Under the pieces are notes generated by a model, which saw only the letters and a list, made by a program, of their open reading frames with translations, had not been told where the DNA came from and ran no database searches. From contig JAMWET010005050.1 in assembly GCA_024036415.1 (NCBI GenBank), positions 1 to 64,000 of the forward strand: DNA of 64,000 nt. The letters are read 5' to 3'. Numbering within the stretch: position 1 is the stretch's first letter; each line of letters starts with the position of its first letter. Source of the stretch: Prochilodus magdalenae. Its lineage: Eukaryota; Chordata; Actinopteri; Characiformes; Prochilodontidae. Below are positions 47,842 through 58,710 of this stretch, piece by piece. The position numbers were made by a program, and so were the translations under genes.

Positions 47842-47934
47842 TGCTCCAGGTGAGGCTCGAACTCACAACCTCGGCATGGCTTCAGACGTACTGTCGTATA
47901 AGTACCGCGCGCTGACCGATTGCGCCACTGGAGC
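47842..47934 (-). tRNA. tRNA-Ile(UAU) with 19-nt intron, copy 2
   Basis: Identical to the copy at 46766 except for the T loop TTCGAGC in place of TTCGAAC, both allowed. Acceptor, D, anticodon and T stems are fully paired, with the same intron. TTTT lies downstream on the - strand (AAAA near 47835). Confidence 0.95.
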
Positions 47935-48246
47935 GCCTGAAGTGGGGTTGATCCATCAACAGCTTCAGTCCATCTTGTGTACAGAAACTTGGTACAGGTA
48001 TAGACAGATTCTGGTGTTTGAGCCTCACCTGGAGCAGGACTTTCAAGTTTTGAGTTTTGAAGGTTTACACCTATTCAGTCCACCTTGCGTAATAAATTTG
48101 GTTCCCACCAGGCCATGACCCTGAGGGGGTTTGGGTTTTCCCTGCAAGAGCCCTACAGTTCTAAACAGACCTTACAGCTCTGGTGGTTTATCGTGTTTGA
48201 TAAAGCAGGTCTCCAGATGGACGTTTGATGTTTGTCTTAAAAGACC

Positions 48247-48339
48247 TGCTCCAGGTGAGGCTCGAACTCACAACCTCAGCATGGCTTCAGACGTACTGTT
48301 GTAGAAGTACCGCGCGCTGACCGATTGCGCCACTGGAGC
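48247..48339 (-). tRNA. tRNA-Ile body with anticodon UCU
   Basis: Same 93-nt structure with paired acceptor, D and T stems and a 19-nt intron, but the anticodon loop reads CTTCTAA, giving UCU (an Arg anticodon) instead of UAU. The 3' side of the anticodon stem is TGCTG, so one pair becomes G-U. B box GTTCGAGCC is intact. It could be an early pseudogene or an anticodon-switched tRNA. The body offers no evidence for Arg identity. Confidence 0.75.
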
Positions 48340-48690
48340 TCACCTGATCCATCAACAGCTTCAGTCCATCCTAAGTAAAGAACCTAGGTTCCTACCAGAC
48401 ATGGTGGGTTTCTCCTACAGGTATGAACAGGTATCTAAGCTTCCATTCATTTATATCCAGAGAGCAGCACGGATCAACTACTGGAGATCAGGCGACACTG
48501 TAGCCCTAACAACTGAGAGGCCCACATATCGCCATGATTCAAGAACATATACTTCGGTCCTACGCAGGACCACACCTTTCAGGTTCCGAACCTCTTTTTA
48601 CACTGGGTGGAAATGCGCCGAACCGTTAGGTGTGTGAACCAGGACCGAACTGGAAAAGCTCATCATATAATCAGACACCATCGAGAGTCC

Positions 48691-48779
48691 TGTTCCAGGT
48701 GAGGCTCGAACTCACAACCTCAGCATGGCTTCAGATGTACTAGTATAGCAGCACGGTGCGCTGACCGCACCACTGGAAC
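48691..48779 (-). pseudogene. decayed tRNA-Ile relative with compensated acceptor stem
   Basis: The acceptor stem is GTTCCAG/CTGGAAC: both sides of one pair changed, keeping pairing. The T arm is intact, but the D loop is shortened and the anticodon region is rearranged with extra bases. Confidence 0.7.
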
Positions 48780-49095
48780 TTCAGGAGCTGTGCCCATCCA
48801 TCAACGGCTTCAGTCCACCTTGTGTAAAGAGACTTGGTTCCTACCAGAAACGACCCTGCTGTGATTTGGGTTCTCCTGCAAGAAGTTCAAACACACGATT
48901 GTGCTACTGGAGCTTCCAGAACCGGTCCTCTCAACACCTTCAGTGCAGCTTGTGTAAAAGCCTCGGTTCTGGGGTTCTGGGCTGTGACCCTGCCCGTATG
49001 AAGAGCTGTCTAAGATGTACCTTGAGTCCCTGATGGACGTTTGAGTAGCTGATTGGGTGGAACCTTCGTTCACGGTACAATAAGACACCTCTAAT

Positions 49096-49160
49096 AGACC
49101 CGCTCCACCTGAGACTCACAATCACAATCTCAGCATGACCTCAGACATACGGCCTGACCC
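49096..49160 (-). pseudogene. truncated tRNA-Ile fragment
   Basis: Only the 3' half is recognisable (CGCTCCACCTGAG, CAATCTCAGCATGACCTCAG in + orientation). A further 5'-half scrap lies near 48896-48916. Confidence 0.5.
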
Positions 49161-49979
49161 CGAGCAGCTCTCTCTGACGATCTTGTTTCCAGAATCTCTC
49201 TAAACCCAGTGTTTAGTTTTCCTTCCTATCCCACAAGACTGCATTAGAATCAGACTGGTTAGTAGTGACTGTGACAGGTGCCAGCCTCCAGGGGGCGTAA
49301 GGGAGTATTAGAGAACTGTATTTAGAGCAGGTGAAGAAGGACACAGGTAGGGCCTGGTGGGGGGCACACCTACACTTATGAAGGGTTGATTACGTGGTGT
49401 GGTCTGCTGCGCTCCTGTTTACCCGTATTAAGGAACCGGAGGGTTCTGAGGTCTGATGTAAGTGTTTGATGTTTACTGTAAGGCTCAGTTGTACGCTATG
49501 CTAACTGGTGCTCTTAGTGATTAGCTTCTTTAGCATGCTTGTTCATGATCTGTGTGATGTGTGTGTCTCTGTAGAAGGTTCTATGCTTGTTCTCCTGTGC
49601 TGAGGACACTGCTGTGGATCATTCTTTGGGCAACGAAGATGGAACATCGCCTCTCATCTATAGACATCAAAGGATGCATGGGCTACACAGGGCTCCAACC
49701 TTTGGTGAGCTCCATGCGTTTTACTCAACACAGTGCGTGTGTGTGGTACTGGTCTGCTTGAGTATCTTGGAAATTTGGAAAGCTGGTGGGGCCACATGGC
49801 CTGGGGAATAATCCTGGTTACGGATGTGGCGGATGATGGGGTCCCACCCCCGTGTTTGTATGGGGCGAGTTATTACTTCATCTAATGCTCTTGAAGCCTA
49901 TGTCTTGTGTAAGCTTTTCCATATGAGGCTGGTGGGTTTGAGTGGATGTAATAACCGATTGAGGTCAGGGAACCAGCCT
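49161..49979. other. intergenic, no gene
   Basis: No convincing coding signal. A CTCCAGGGGGCG motif lies near 49288. Confidence 0.3.
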
Positions 49980-50142
49980 TGTGACTGGAAGGTTCCATGA
50001 ACCAACAAGACATGACTTAAGGCCCTTGAGCTAACACCTAACCCCCAACTGCTACCCAAGGTCCATTTATAGGGCTGCCCACTGCTGTGGGTGAGTGTGC
50101 TTCCTGCCCCCTAGTGTTTCACAGATGGGTTACATGTGAAGG
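49980..50142 (+). mobile_element. fish SINE-like element
   Basis: Order of blocks AAGGCCCTTGAGC, CCTAACCCCCAACTGCT, GGGCTGCCCACTGCTG, TGCCCCCTAGTG and CACAGATGGGTTA matches a common tRNA-derived fish SINE body. The B-box-like GGTTCCATGAACC near 49991 is degenerate. Confidence 0.6.
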
Positions 50143-51243
50143 ACATGTTCGTAGTCTGGGGCTTTGACTAGAGGGTCTGGGACAGGGTCTGGGACACCTA
50201 ACCGCTTGTGCTGTGGACAGGGCTGCCCCTGGCTCCAGGGAATGATGGAAATGATTCCTGAATTCTAAAAAGTTTCTGTTTTGAGTATTTGGTGTATGGT
50301 GCATCACAGAAATGATGGATGGATGTTTTCATATGAATGTATTTTATGTAAGTAAGCTATGCTGTGGTAAATCAACCCCCAGCTCACATGGACCCCACTG
50401 TCCAGATAGATATCCAGAGCTAGAGCCGTTCTGGCTCTAATCCCTGGGAACTGGAAATCAAATCTTCCAACAGCAGTGTTGAGCATGCTTCTCAGGGGAG
50501 TTCTTCCTCAGACCAGGTTTTGGAAGGAACATGACCGCCAACAGGTTCACGGAACGGGAAACAAAACAGTACAGGAGTACGTCTGGAATTCTCCTCTGGT
50601 GGTTAGCATGAAACGAATACAGTATGTCACATCCCGTATGGAACTGCTACTATGAGCCTCTAACGGTTGGGAGGGAGTAAAGGCCGGTGTGTAAGATAAC
50701 GACTCTGCACACAACTTCCACCATTCACATCACATTTGGACTCGTAGTCTAGATAAACATTGGTACCTCATGGAGTCAGCTCCCGTGGAGGAACACTTCA
50801 GTTGATGGTAAGATGATCAGCTCAGGTTTCAGGTGAAGCTCGAATCCCAGCTTCACCTCACTCGGACTGCCCATGAGAGTGTGCACTGACCACCTGTTCA
50901 TAGAAGTGACTGACGGATGGACCAATAGACTCGGACCTAGTCGTTCATTATAGTGGGTTCAAACTGGGCTTCTTCAGGGGGCTCAGGGTCGGACCATCAG
51001 TCAAACGAACAGGCTAGAAACTCTCCAGGCAGGTCTGCGGAAAGGTGTTTTGGGAGCTGAAATAAAAATGAAGCTCTATGTTCTACAACATGTGGCAGAT
51101 CCCCTTACCCAGGTAAACCCTCGTACTCCTGATCCAGTTCAGCTGGGTGTTGTCCTCCTCGTCTAATCACACACATCGTCAAAGGATTATCTGCTCCCAG
51201 GAGGAGGTGTGGGTTTGGGAATGCTGTTGGGAAGGAAGATGAA
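50143..51243. other. intergenic, no gene
   Basis: No recognisable feature. Confidence 0.3.
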
Positions 51244-51700
51244 GGTGACCAGGATCAATAACTGATGATAAATTTAGACTGATATGATCAGTATTTATTG
51301 AGCTACACATACAGAAGTCTGTCTCTCAGTATGGCGTCGGGCCGCCGTGTTCGCTAACCTAACACGCCAGACGTCTCGGTATGGAGCTGTAGAGGTTCCT
51401 GATGGTGTCCTGTGATAATCCATCCCATGCAGCTTGAACATCCTCACACAGTTCCTGCAGATGGTGCGGTAGGGGTGGAGGTGGAGGGACACCAGACCGT
51501 CCATCTTGGTGCTGACCACGGTGCCTCCACACACGGATTCGTTGGGCGTCTCCACCAAGACTAAAGCGGGACTCGTCACTGAAAATGACCCGCTGCCATT
51601 CTGAGTCACTCCATGACAGTCTGGTACGACACCACTGCAGTCTTTGGTGACGGTGACGTGGTGTTAAGGACAGTCGTGGTAACGGTCTGTGTGCATGTAG
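51244..51700 (-). mobile_element. Tc1-derived non-autonomous element, copy b
   Basis: Best-preserved copy. On the - strand IFSDESRFSLGGDAQRIRVW, with the first catalytic Asp, is followed by HRGQHQDG and then the C-terminal block HLHPYRTICRNCVRMFK-like (frameshifted) ending near the GGC..CCATAC equivalent. The internal deletion is at the same place as in copy a. Confidence 0.7.
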
Positions 51701-54015
51701 TCCTGGGTGGTGCAGCCGTCTGCTGATGGTGCTGCACTAACAGGATGACTCATGGAGGACACCACTGCTCGCTGGAGGTCTGTAATGGTCCCTGTATACC
51801 TCACATGTGCGGCTGAGTGTGAACTTTGAATCTTTAGCCTGTCTCATGGTGTCAGACCTACCTATGAGTGTATGTAGTGCAGCTGTGTAACAGTCGGCGT
51901 TAGCGCGGTGGTGTTGATGTGGCTGAAGCTCCTGCTGCTCTGTTTCTGCTAGGTCTAATATTCGGTATGACTCGGTTCTCCAGCTAATGGGAACAAGGGC
52001 ATGCTCTTTGTCCTCCAGTGTGGAGCTTCCATTCCTGCAGTACACGACTGCTTCAAACAGCCCACAGCTCCACAGGCCGGAGGGATATCCAGGTGGATCG
52101 TTTTAATGCTAAGCCGCCAAACTGTACCCATGTTGTAAGAGGCAGCGTGTAGTCATTAAGGGAAAGGCTGATATCACTGACATCATGAGCCAGCCCATGA
52201 GACGTGGAACCCCCATGTGTAAAGCACAGTAGATCAGTAGTGAGAGCTTGAATGGGTTTAAAGCTCGTCGTGAGGGGAGTTCTGTTTCAGGTGTTCATGC
52301 CTGTATGGACCATCTCTGAGGCTTCATCCCTAATTTGGCTGAAAGTAAACTTTTTAGGTTATTGTTTTTAACTATGAGCGTGTTAATCCTGTTGTAGCTT
52401 TAAAGATGGTGATCATACGCTACTTCATATTTTCACTAGAGGAAATAATTATGTTTATCCTACTACCTCATTAACAGACAGCAGTGCCTAGCTGCTCGTG
52501 TGGTTAATCCATAGGACTCCAGTAATCCGGGGGATTACATATGCCAATAAACCTGTGTGTTCCAGATTAGACCCCGACTATTAAACGTCTCCACTGGATG
52601 AACATCTCTCCGAGCGCTGCGCTCTCACCAGAGCCTCCTGTTTCTGTTCCCACCACACTAGCACTCCCAGTTCTGTCTCTACTTCATTCAGCTTTCCGCT
52701 CGTGTCCCATCATCCTATTCACCTACAAGTCTGATCTACGGTCAGGTTAAAGGGTGTGCCGAAGAGTAACTGACCTCGTATCCTCACTGCCCTAACCAAC
52801 CACTTTTATTTTTATACATGTGTGAAAACTCCAGGATGGAGTGGCCCCACAGGGGTGGCCCCACACTGCTTGGTGAAAGGTCCGTAGGTCCGAAGGTTCC
52901 GTTGATTTCCATTAGAAGTAATGAGGTTCCTGGCCTCTCCTGTGAAGTTGCTATTTTGGAGATCCTTGTTTCACTGTGGACAGCGATGGTTTGTATCCTC
53001 AGGTGCAGCCTCGTGAGCTTCTGGACCCGTCAGCAGCCACTGGGGGCAGCGACACAGTCTCCCGTTCGAGGGTAGTCGGTTCACCTGCTTGAGCTAAGTC
53101 TAAGTAGGTGCGTACACGGTCCCAGCCAGCTTGAACACCACCGGGCACTCCCTCCTTGGCAGGAAGCTCTCCCCTTCCGCGCTAGGCCTGGTCTGTGCTG
53201 CCGCGGTTCTTCCTGCGCGCCATGCGAGAGAGGGTGACCGAAGCGACACCAGCGCTCCACCTGGCCAACCCTGCTCATGTGTGCTCTAGGCCCCAGTACT
53301 GTGTGTCCTGACTGCAGGGCGCTATCGCTAATCTCCGGATTATTAGAGCGGGGCTGGTGCTCAGCGGGGGCCTGGGCGTCTCTTTGATGCCCCGGGCTGC
53401 CTAAAGATGAAAGGCTCCTGCCTCAGTCTGTGTTGTGTGTCCTGCTGTATGTTATACGAGCGTCTGAATGCTACGATTCCGCGTCTTCCAGCTTTGAGAA
53501 CTAAATACAGAGAAGCCAGCGCGCTGGACGCGGGGCGCGGCTCCTGAGTGGGCCTCATTCTTTTGCATTTCAAAGTTATTAGTCTTCATTAAAGCCCCCC
53601 CGCGTCCCTGTATATCACCTAGCACTGCGGTTCTGATCACTCGGCGGGTTTCATTTTCTCCCGGAGCCTCCGGCAGTGACCGAGGGCAGCGGATCTCCAC
53701 ATCCCTCTCAGATTCTGGCTCTAATGGCGTTCAGGAATTAGCTTTGCTCTTTTTTTTTTTGATGTTAATAACTCTAATATACACGGACGGGCGAGTCTGT
53801 GGACGTGGGAGCGTGGCTTGGCTCCTCTAATGAGTGATTTCTGTGAAGTGTGGGAGAAATAAAACCCCTGGAATCAGAAATAACTTTCACTTCAAGGTTA
53901 CGGCGACGGCTCCTTCCAGCTCCTTCCAGCTCCTTACTGACTAATGACTTCTTCATTTCAGAAACAGAAAAAACAGAAGAGGAGAGGAGATGCTTTTGAT
54001 AACGCACTGTGGGTC
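51701..54015. other. intergenic, no gene
   Basis: No protein family recognised in any frame. GC content rises around 53080-53700. A T run lies at 53750-53760 and a repeat-free AT-rich stretch at about 53700-53960. Confidence 0.3.
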
Positions 54016-54016
54016 T

Positions 54017-54072
54017 GAGCTCTCTCTCTCTCGCGCTCTCTTGCTCTCACTCTCTCTCTCGTTCTCGCTCCA
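54017..54072. repeat. CT-rich microsatellite
   Basis: (TC)n with GC and TG interruptions. Confidence 0.8.
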
Positions 54073-54459
54073 TCATTCTTTCCTTCTGTCCTTATTCCTG
54101 GCTCTGTTGTCTCGGACGCTCTGCTGCGTGTTTCTCCAGATTGTAGATGTTCAGGTGGAGGTGAGTGGGACGGTTTTGAGAGAGGTGGAGAAAAGCGACG
54201 CTGAGGGGATTTTGTATTGTGTATGTAGATGTGTATATTTTGTGGACACATCATGGTACGGAGGACGGGGTCTTTGGGGGCAGGGGGGTCTGACATTGCT
54301 TCCTGGTGTTTGTGGTAGGGTCCATGATGTCGAGAACCTTGTATGTAGCTTGGTTCCTGGGGTAGACTGTAGGCAGCCAGATAGCACAGGCTACCTTGAC
54401 AGGTGGTGTTCTTCTATTGACATCTTCCCCATACTTCCCTTCTGCCCCATGGGGCAGTA

Positions 54460-54679
54460 AACCATTTACATCTACAGTATTTAGCTGATGCTCTTATCCA
54501 GAGCAACTTACAAGGTTAATCATATTACAGGTGGGCCAGTGTAGTGTTAGGAGTCTTACCCACCGACTCTTATTGGTGTAGCACAGCCTAGTCACTCAGC
54601 CTGGGATTCGAACCCCAGTCTCCCACATGTGGTGGTAGCTACTTGGCGGGTAGCGGTGTTATCCACTGAGCTACACCAA
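54460..54679 (-). mobile_element. tRNA-derived SINE
   Basis: On the - strand the head reads GGTGTAGCTCAGTGGATAAC (A box) followed by a B box GGTTCGAATCCCAGG, both typical of a tRNA promoter. The tail reads TTGCTCTGGATAAGAGCATC, the fish LINE/SINE tail. Structure and tail support a fish SINE. Confidence 0.8.
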
Positions 54680-54761
54680 CCTCCTCCATCACCTTCAACA
54701 AAGCCTTTCCCGCACCGCCATCTGCCCTCCTAGTGGACTTTTAGTGAAATACACTACACTG

Positions 54762-55010
54762 CCAGAAAGTATTCGCTCGTCTGCCTTCACCTGTATATGA
54801 ACTTGAGCTTCATCCCAGCCTTACTCCATAGGGTTTAATCTGATGCTCCACCCTTTACAGCTACAACAGCTCCAACTCTTCTGGGAAGTCTTTTAAGTTT
54901 ATTTGAGCTCTCCAGTGGTTATCCTGGAGTTGGAGAAGTGTGCACCACCTGAATGAAGACCTGGATGTGGTTTGAGCAGGCTGAGAGACGTTTCAGGGAC
55001 GTATGTACAG
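54762..55010. mobile_element. possible DNA-transposon-derived repeat
   Basis: It begins with TACACTGCCAGAAAGTATTC, reminiscent of TACACTATATGG..AAAGTATT ends of fish Tc1/mariner or hAT-type short elements. Only one end is recognisable. Confidence 0.4.
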
Positions 55011-56101
55011 AAAGGATTTGGGTGACTATTGACTTCCAGTGTTCGTTAGCAACGTTAGCTTCATAGCTCCATTTTATCACAGTCCCCTAAAACCAACCCC
55101 AGACTCTTCTTCTCCGCACGCTACACCTGAGTTATAGGCTCGTCTCCACACGCAGCTCGGAGCCATGTATAATTATAAACCAGCCGTTTTCAAATATTCA
55201 GCTGCTCTTCCCGTCGCCCTTTAGCACGCTTTATTACTAAAACGAACCGCCAAATTACCCGCGCCGTCCGCAGCCTATCAGCCGCTGAGCATTAATTCTT
55301 CATAACGGTAATTAAACATGCTTTTACAGCAGAAACAGTTATAGAAATGATTACGGCCGGAGTGATTAATCTGAGATCTCAGACTCGCCTCGTCATGTGA
55401 CCTGGGTTTAAAGTTGGATGGTGTTCAAATGATCAATTAGGGCTGTTTAAAAACATGCTCTGAGTTTCATACATCAAAGCCAGACAGCGCCCCTGTCAGG
55501 ACGAGCTATGCTACCATGCGACCATGATGCTAAACCAGCGGCTCCCAGACTTCCCACAGACCCCTGACCCCTCAGACGTTAGACCTGCCCCCGCCAGTTC
55601 CTCACACAGGCACCCACTTCCCATAGAGGCTCCATTCTACATTGAAACTGTTCTCCAATGTTCTAGATACAGGGTATATGACTTTGGGTGCCCAGATGTG
55701 GTTCTACACTGTGCCCATTTCTACTCTGTGATCCGGTTCTAGAATGAAATGAGCTGTTTCCCCATTTCTGTGAAGGGATATGAATATGGATATGAATCCA
55801 TGAATGATTAGGTGAGCTCTGCTCTGATTGGCTGACTTAACAGTGTGTAATCCCTCCACCAGCACCGGTAACAGCTGGGACTGGATCGGGCATGTACTGG
55901 ACAGGGTTCTGGATGTAGCCACATCAGTGTTTAGACACTCTCACATCAGAGAACTGGTCAGGTGGTCCAGATGTGGTGGCGGCCTTCCCTGGCACAGTTC
56001 CGAGGAGAATTCCCTGTAGACTGGGATTGTATCCACTGCTGGTAGACCCGTATGACCGTACGCTTCCACACACCTGCAGATTCAGCTACTTCCTTCACAC
56101 T
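55011..56101. other. intergenic, no gene; candidate conserved island 55140-55400
   Basis: 55140-55400 is repeat-free with TAATT/ATTAA cores (GAGCATTAATTCTTCATAAC, GGTAATTAAACATG), the look of a conserved non-coding element. The rest is unremarkable. Confidence 0.3.
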
Positions 56102-56290
56102 ATGGTCTTTGGCCACGCCCACATGCAGTCCCTCCTTTTAGCCAATCATTAACATCTGCTCTGGAGCCATTTTCCACACATGGAACGAGACATTCCCTGC
56201 ACTGTAGCACCTCTTCCCAATCTATGGATCCCGTCACTCACACCCCACAGGGGTTTATAGCCCCATCATCCTCATGCAGCGCCACCTGCA
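56102..56290 (+). repeat. about 185-bp dispersed repeat, copy C
   Basis: Most complete copy of the element also at 23152-23325 (inverted) and 32516-32660, including GGCCACGCCCACATGCAGTC and GGGTTTATAGCCCCATCATC. Confidence 0.65.
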
Positions 56291-56300
56291 GGAGCCTGAA

Positions 56301-56331
<31 letters not shown>

Positions 56332-56332
56332 C
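56301..56332. repeat. GT microsatellite
   Basis: About 15 GT dinucleotides. Confidence 0.85.
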
Positions 56333-56780
56333 GGGAAGAGAAGACAGAATCAGTTTTCAGGCTGTGGATTCATTCTTTAAGAGAACTGCTGGTAATGATG
56401 AACGGCATGTGGTCTCAGTGATATGGTTCTGATTTGCCCCTGTGTGACTCTGCAGTGCGACTCTGACTCTGTTTAGTTGTGGGATCTGATTCCTGTGAGA
56501 ATGGCTGTTTGTCTCGGAGGGTGTTGAGAGCATGTCTCCGCACAGGTCCAGACACTTCCACTGCTTAGTAACCGCTCAAACCTCAAACTGGCATTCGGTT
56601 CATGTGTGTTCAGAAAGGACATCAGTGGACGCCTCTTCCTGGTTCCTCCTTATCCTCACCCCCTTATGAAGCAGACTGGCTTTAATCCATTACTTACTTC
56701 TACACTCATTCTCTTTATGTTGTTATGTACTAAGTCGTATATGTAGTGTATGGTCTAAAATGTTATTAATTATTAATTTA
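56333..56780. other. intergenic, no gene
   Basis: No recognisable feature. Confidence 0.3.
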
Positions 56781-56996
56781 AAGGTGACCAGGATCAATAA
56801 CTGATGATAAATTTAGACTGATATGATCAATATTTATTGAGCTACACATACAGAAGTCTGTCTCTCAGTATGGCGTCGGGCCGCCGTGTCCGCTAACCCA
56901 ACACGCCAGACGTCTCGGTATGGAGCTGTAGAGGTTCCTGATGGAGTCCTGTGATAATCCATCCCATGCAGCTTAAACATCCTCACACAGTTCCAT
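56781..56996 (-). mobile_element. Tc1-derived element, copy c (truncated)
   Basis: Matches the first about 215 bp of copies a and b on the + strand and stops abruptly after CACACAGTTC. Confidence 0.7.
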
Positions 56997-57419
56997 AGTT
57001 TTGAAAGCTGCCGGTCCCGAGCTCCCCATCAAACATGTCCTGTATAATCTAATCCTGCTCCGAGTGCATTTACTCATTACTGACCGAGAGCTGATCGGTC
57101 AGGACCGGCCTGAGTGGCTCATCAGTCAGATCCGAGGCACTCTGAAAATGGACACGCACCATCTTCTTCTCCCTAAGCAGGAATCGCAGATCACGCTCAG
57201 CGCTAGCAGCTCCATAAACCGGTTCATGCTGAACGCTAAGCCTGTGAGAACGGCGCTGTGGGCGGAACGTGTACCCGGAGAAGCAGTTTGTGTGGAAGCC
57301 TCAACTTCTGAACATAATCATCAGGTGTTTGGGTGTTCAGCGCGTCCGCTCCTCACTTCAATCCAGCTTCCATTGTCCTTCAGCTCCTCCCAGAGTAGCA
57401 CCTCCACAGTTCAGTCTTA

Positions 57420-57740
57420 GAAGCTGGTTCAGCATCTTCTGCTTCTTCTCACCATCCAGGTAACCCCAAACACGTTCAGTGGTGTTGAGGTTCTGGACTC
57501 TGGGTGGTCAGTCCATTGTTCTGAGAACACCAGCAGCTTCTGTGTTGGATGTGTGGGTCTCCTTTTCTCAGTGAGGAGCTACTTGAACAGCTACACCTCC
57601 TTTCAGACCTCCATAGTGTTGGGGCGTCACACAGCCATTTCCATCACCGTGGAACGGGTTCTGTTCCAGGTCTCGGGCACGTTCAGAACCCAAACATTTG
57701 TTCCCAGCTGGAACCAAAGAATTGTAGTTCTTTAGCACAA
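57420..57740 (-). mobile_element. Tc1/mariner transposase fossil
   Basis: The - strand encodes, with stops, a stretch resembling the third catalytic region: Thr-Met-Asp, a stop, PPRVQNLNTTERVWGYLDGEK. This matches the Trp-Pro-Pro...Leu-Asn...Glu...Trp-Gly-Tyr-Leu-Asp pattern of Tc1-like transposases. It is inactive and a different lineage from the 45808 family. Confidence 0.65.
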
Positions 57741-58394
57741 ACTTTGACGAGATCCGTGGGCGTGTCAGCTGTTGAGGAACGAGAAGGCAACAATGGCGCC
57801 CCCCAGTGTTCTGCTGGAGAACCTCTTCTAAGTAGTCCAGTAGATGATCCTGCTGCTTTCTGGATCTCAACAAACATCTGGAATACCAGCCCAAACACTC
57901 GCAGGTCATCCACAGGCTCCGCCATCCTGGTACTACTGTTTGCTACCGCTGTGCAGCGCCCCCTGTTGGTGATGTACCCTTTGATGTTCCTGGTTCCAGT
58001 AAATACTGGTGCACACCCAGACTGGTTTACTGGAATGGCACACCAAGGTTCTACGAAGCCTGCATGGAACCAGTTTAAGGGTCGTGGACGAAAAGGGCGA
58101 GCGGTGGGAAGATGGACAGAAGCACCTGTGGAGGTTCTCAACTCTGAACCAGGAGTGGAGCTGGATGTTCTCCTGTCTCAGAGATGATGGTGGTGTGTAT
58201 CTGATGGGGGCGGTGTTGGTAGATTTTCCAGGTGGGTGTTAGGAGGCACGGCTTCTCTGGAGCTTTAATCACTTTCTCAAAAGTAACAAATGGCTTCGTC
58301 AGGGTTCTGTATGGAGGGAACAGAACTCCTTCACTCCCAGAGGTTAAAAGACTAGACCAAGTGTTTCTGTTTGGGTTCCTTTATCAGTGCGGTC
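57741..58394. other. intergenic, no gene; inverse CTCF-like motif
   Basis: CAGCGCCCCCTGTTGG at 57954-57969 is a CTCF core on the - strand. A 212-codon frame (57549-58187) overlaps the transposase fossil and resembles no protein family. Confidence 0.35.
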
Positions 58395-58600
58395 CACCTT
58401 CACAGCTATAAAAATAAATAAATAAATAAATAAAGAAAGAAAAACATGTATATCCCCCATTAATAGTATTAATGATATTAATAGTAATAGATAGATAGTA
58501 GTAATAATAATTATTATTACTATAAGAAGAGTATTAATAACAGTTATAAATATTTATATTTTAAATATTAATTAAAATTCATATTATTAATAGTGTATTT
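58395..58600. repeat. AT-rich tract with TAAA microsatellite
   Basis: (TAAA)n at about 58411-58432 is followed by ATTAATA/TAATAAT-rich DNA. Confidence 0.8.
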
Positions 58601-58659
58601 ATGGGTCTTACTACAAGATGATAACCAGGCGACTTCATTTGTGAACCATATTTTTGATT

Positions 58660-58710
58660 TCGTTGTTGTGGTGGTGGTGTTGGTGGTGGTGGTGTTGGTG
58701 GTGGTGTTGG
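58660..58710. repeat. GGT/GTT trinucleotide microsatellite
   Basis: Interrupted (GGT)n/(GTT)n. It gives poly-Val or poly-His frames that are artefacts. Confidence 0.85.

Larger units (their letters stand above)
46380..49095 (-). repeat. tandem tRNA-Ile array with 400-600 bp units
   Basis: Each tRNA or relic is embedded in a longer repeated unit with shared blocks such as TTCAGTCCACCTT, TTGGTTCCTACCAG, TTTGATAAAGCAGGTCTCCA and ACAGGTATAAACAG. Duplication therefore involved tRNA plus flanks, not single-gene retroposition. Confidence 0.75.

Noticed and set aside
57549..58187. 212-aa open frame
   Set aside because: It overlaps a reverse-strand Tc1 fossil and has no family resemblance or exon signals.
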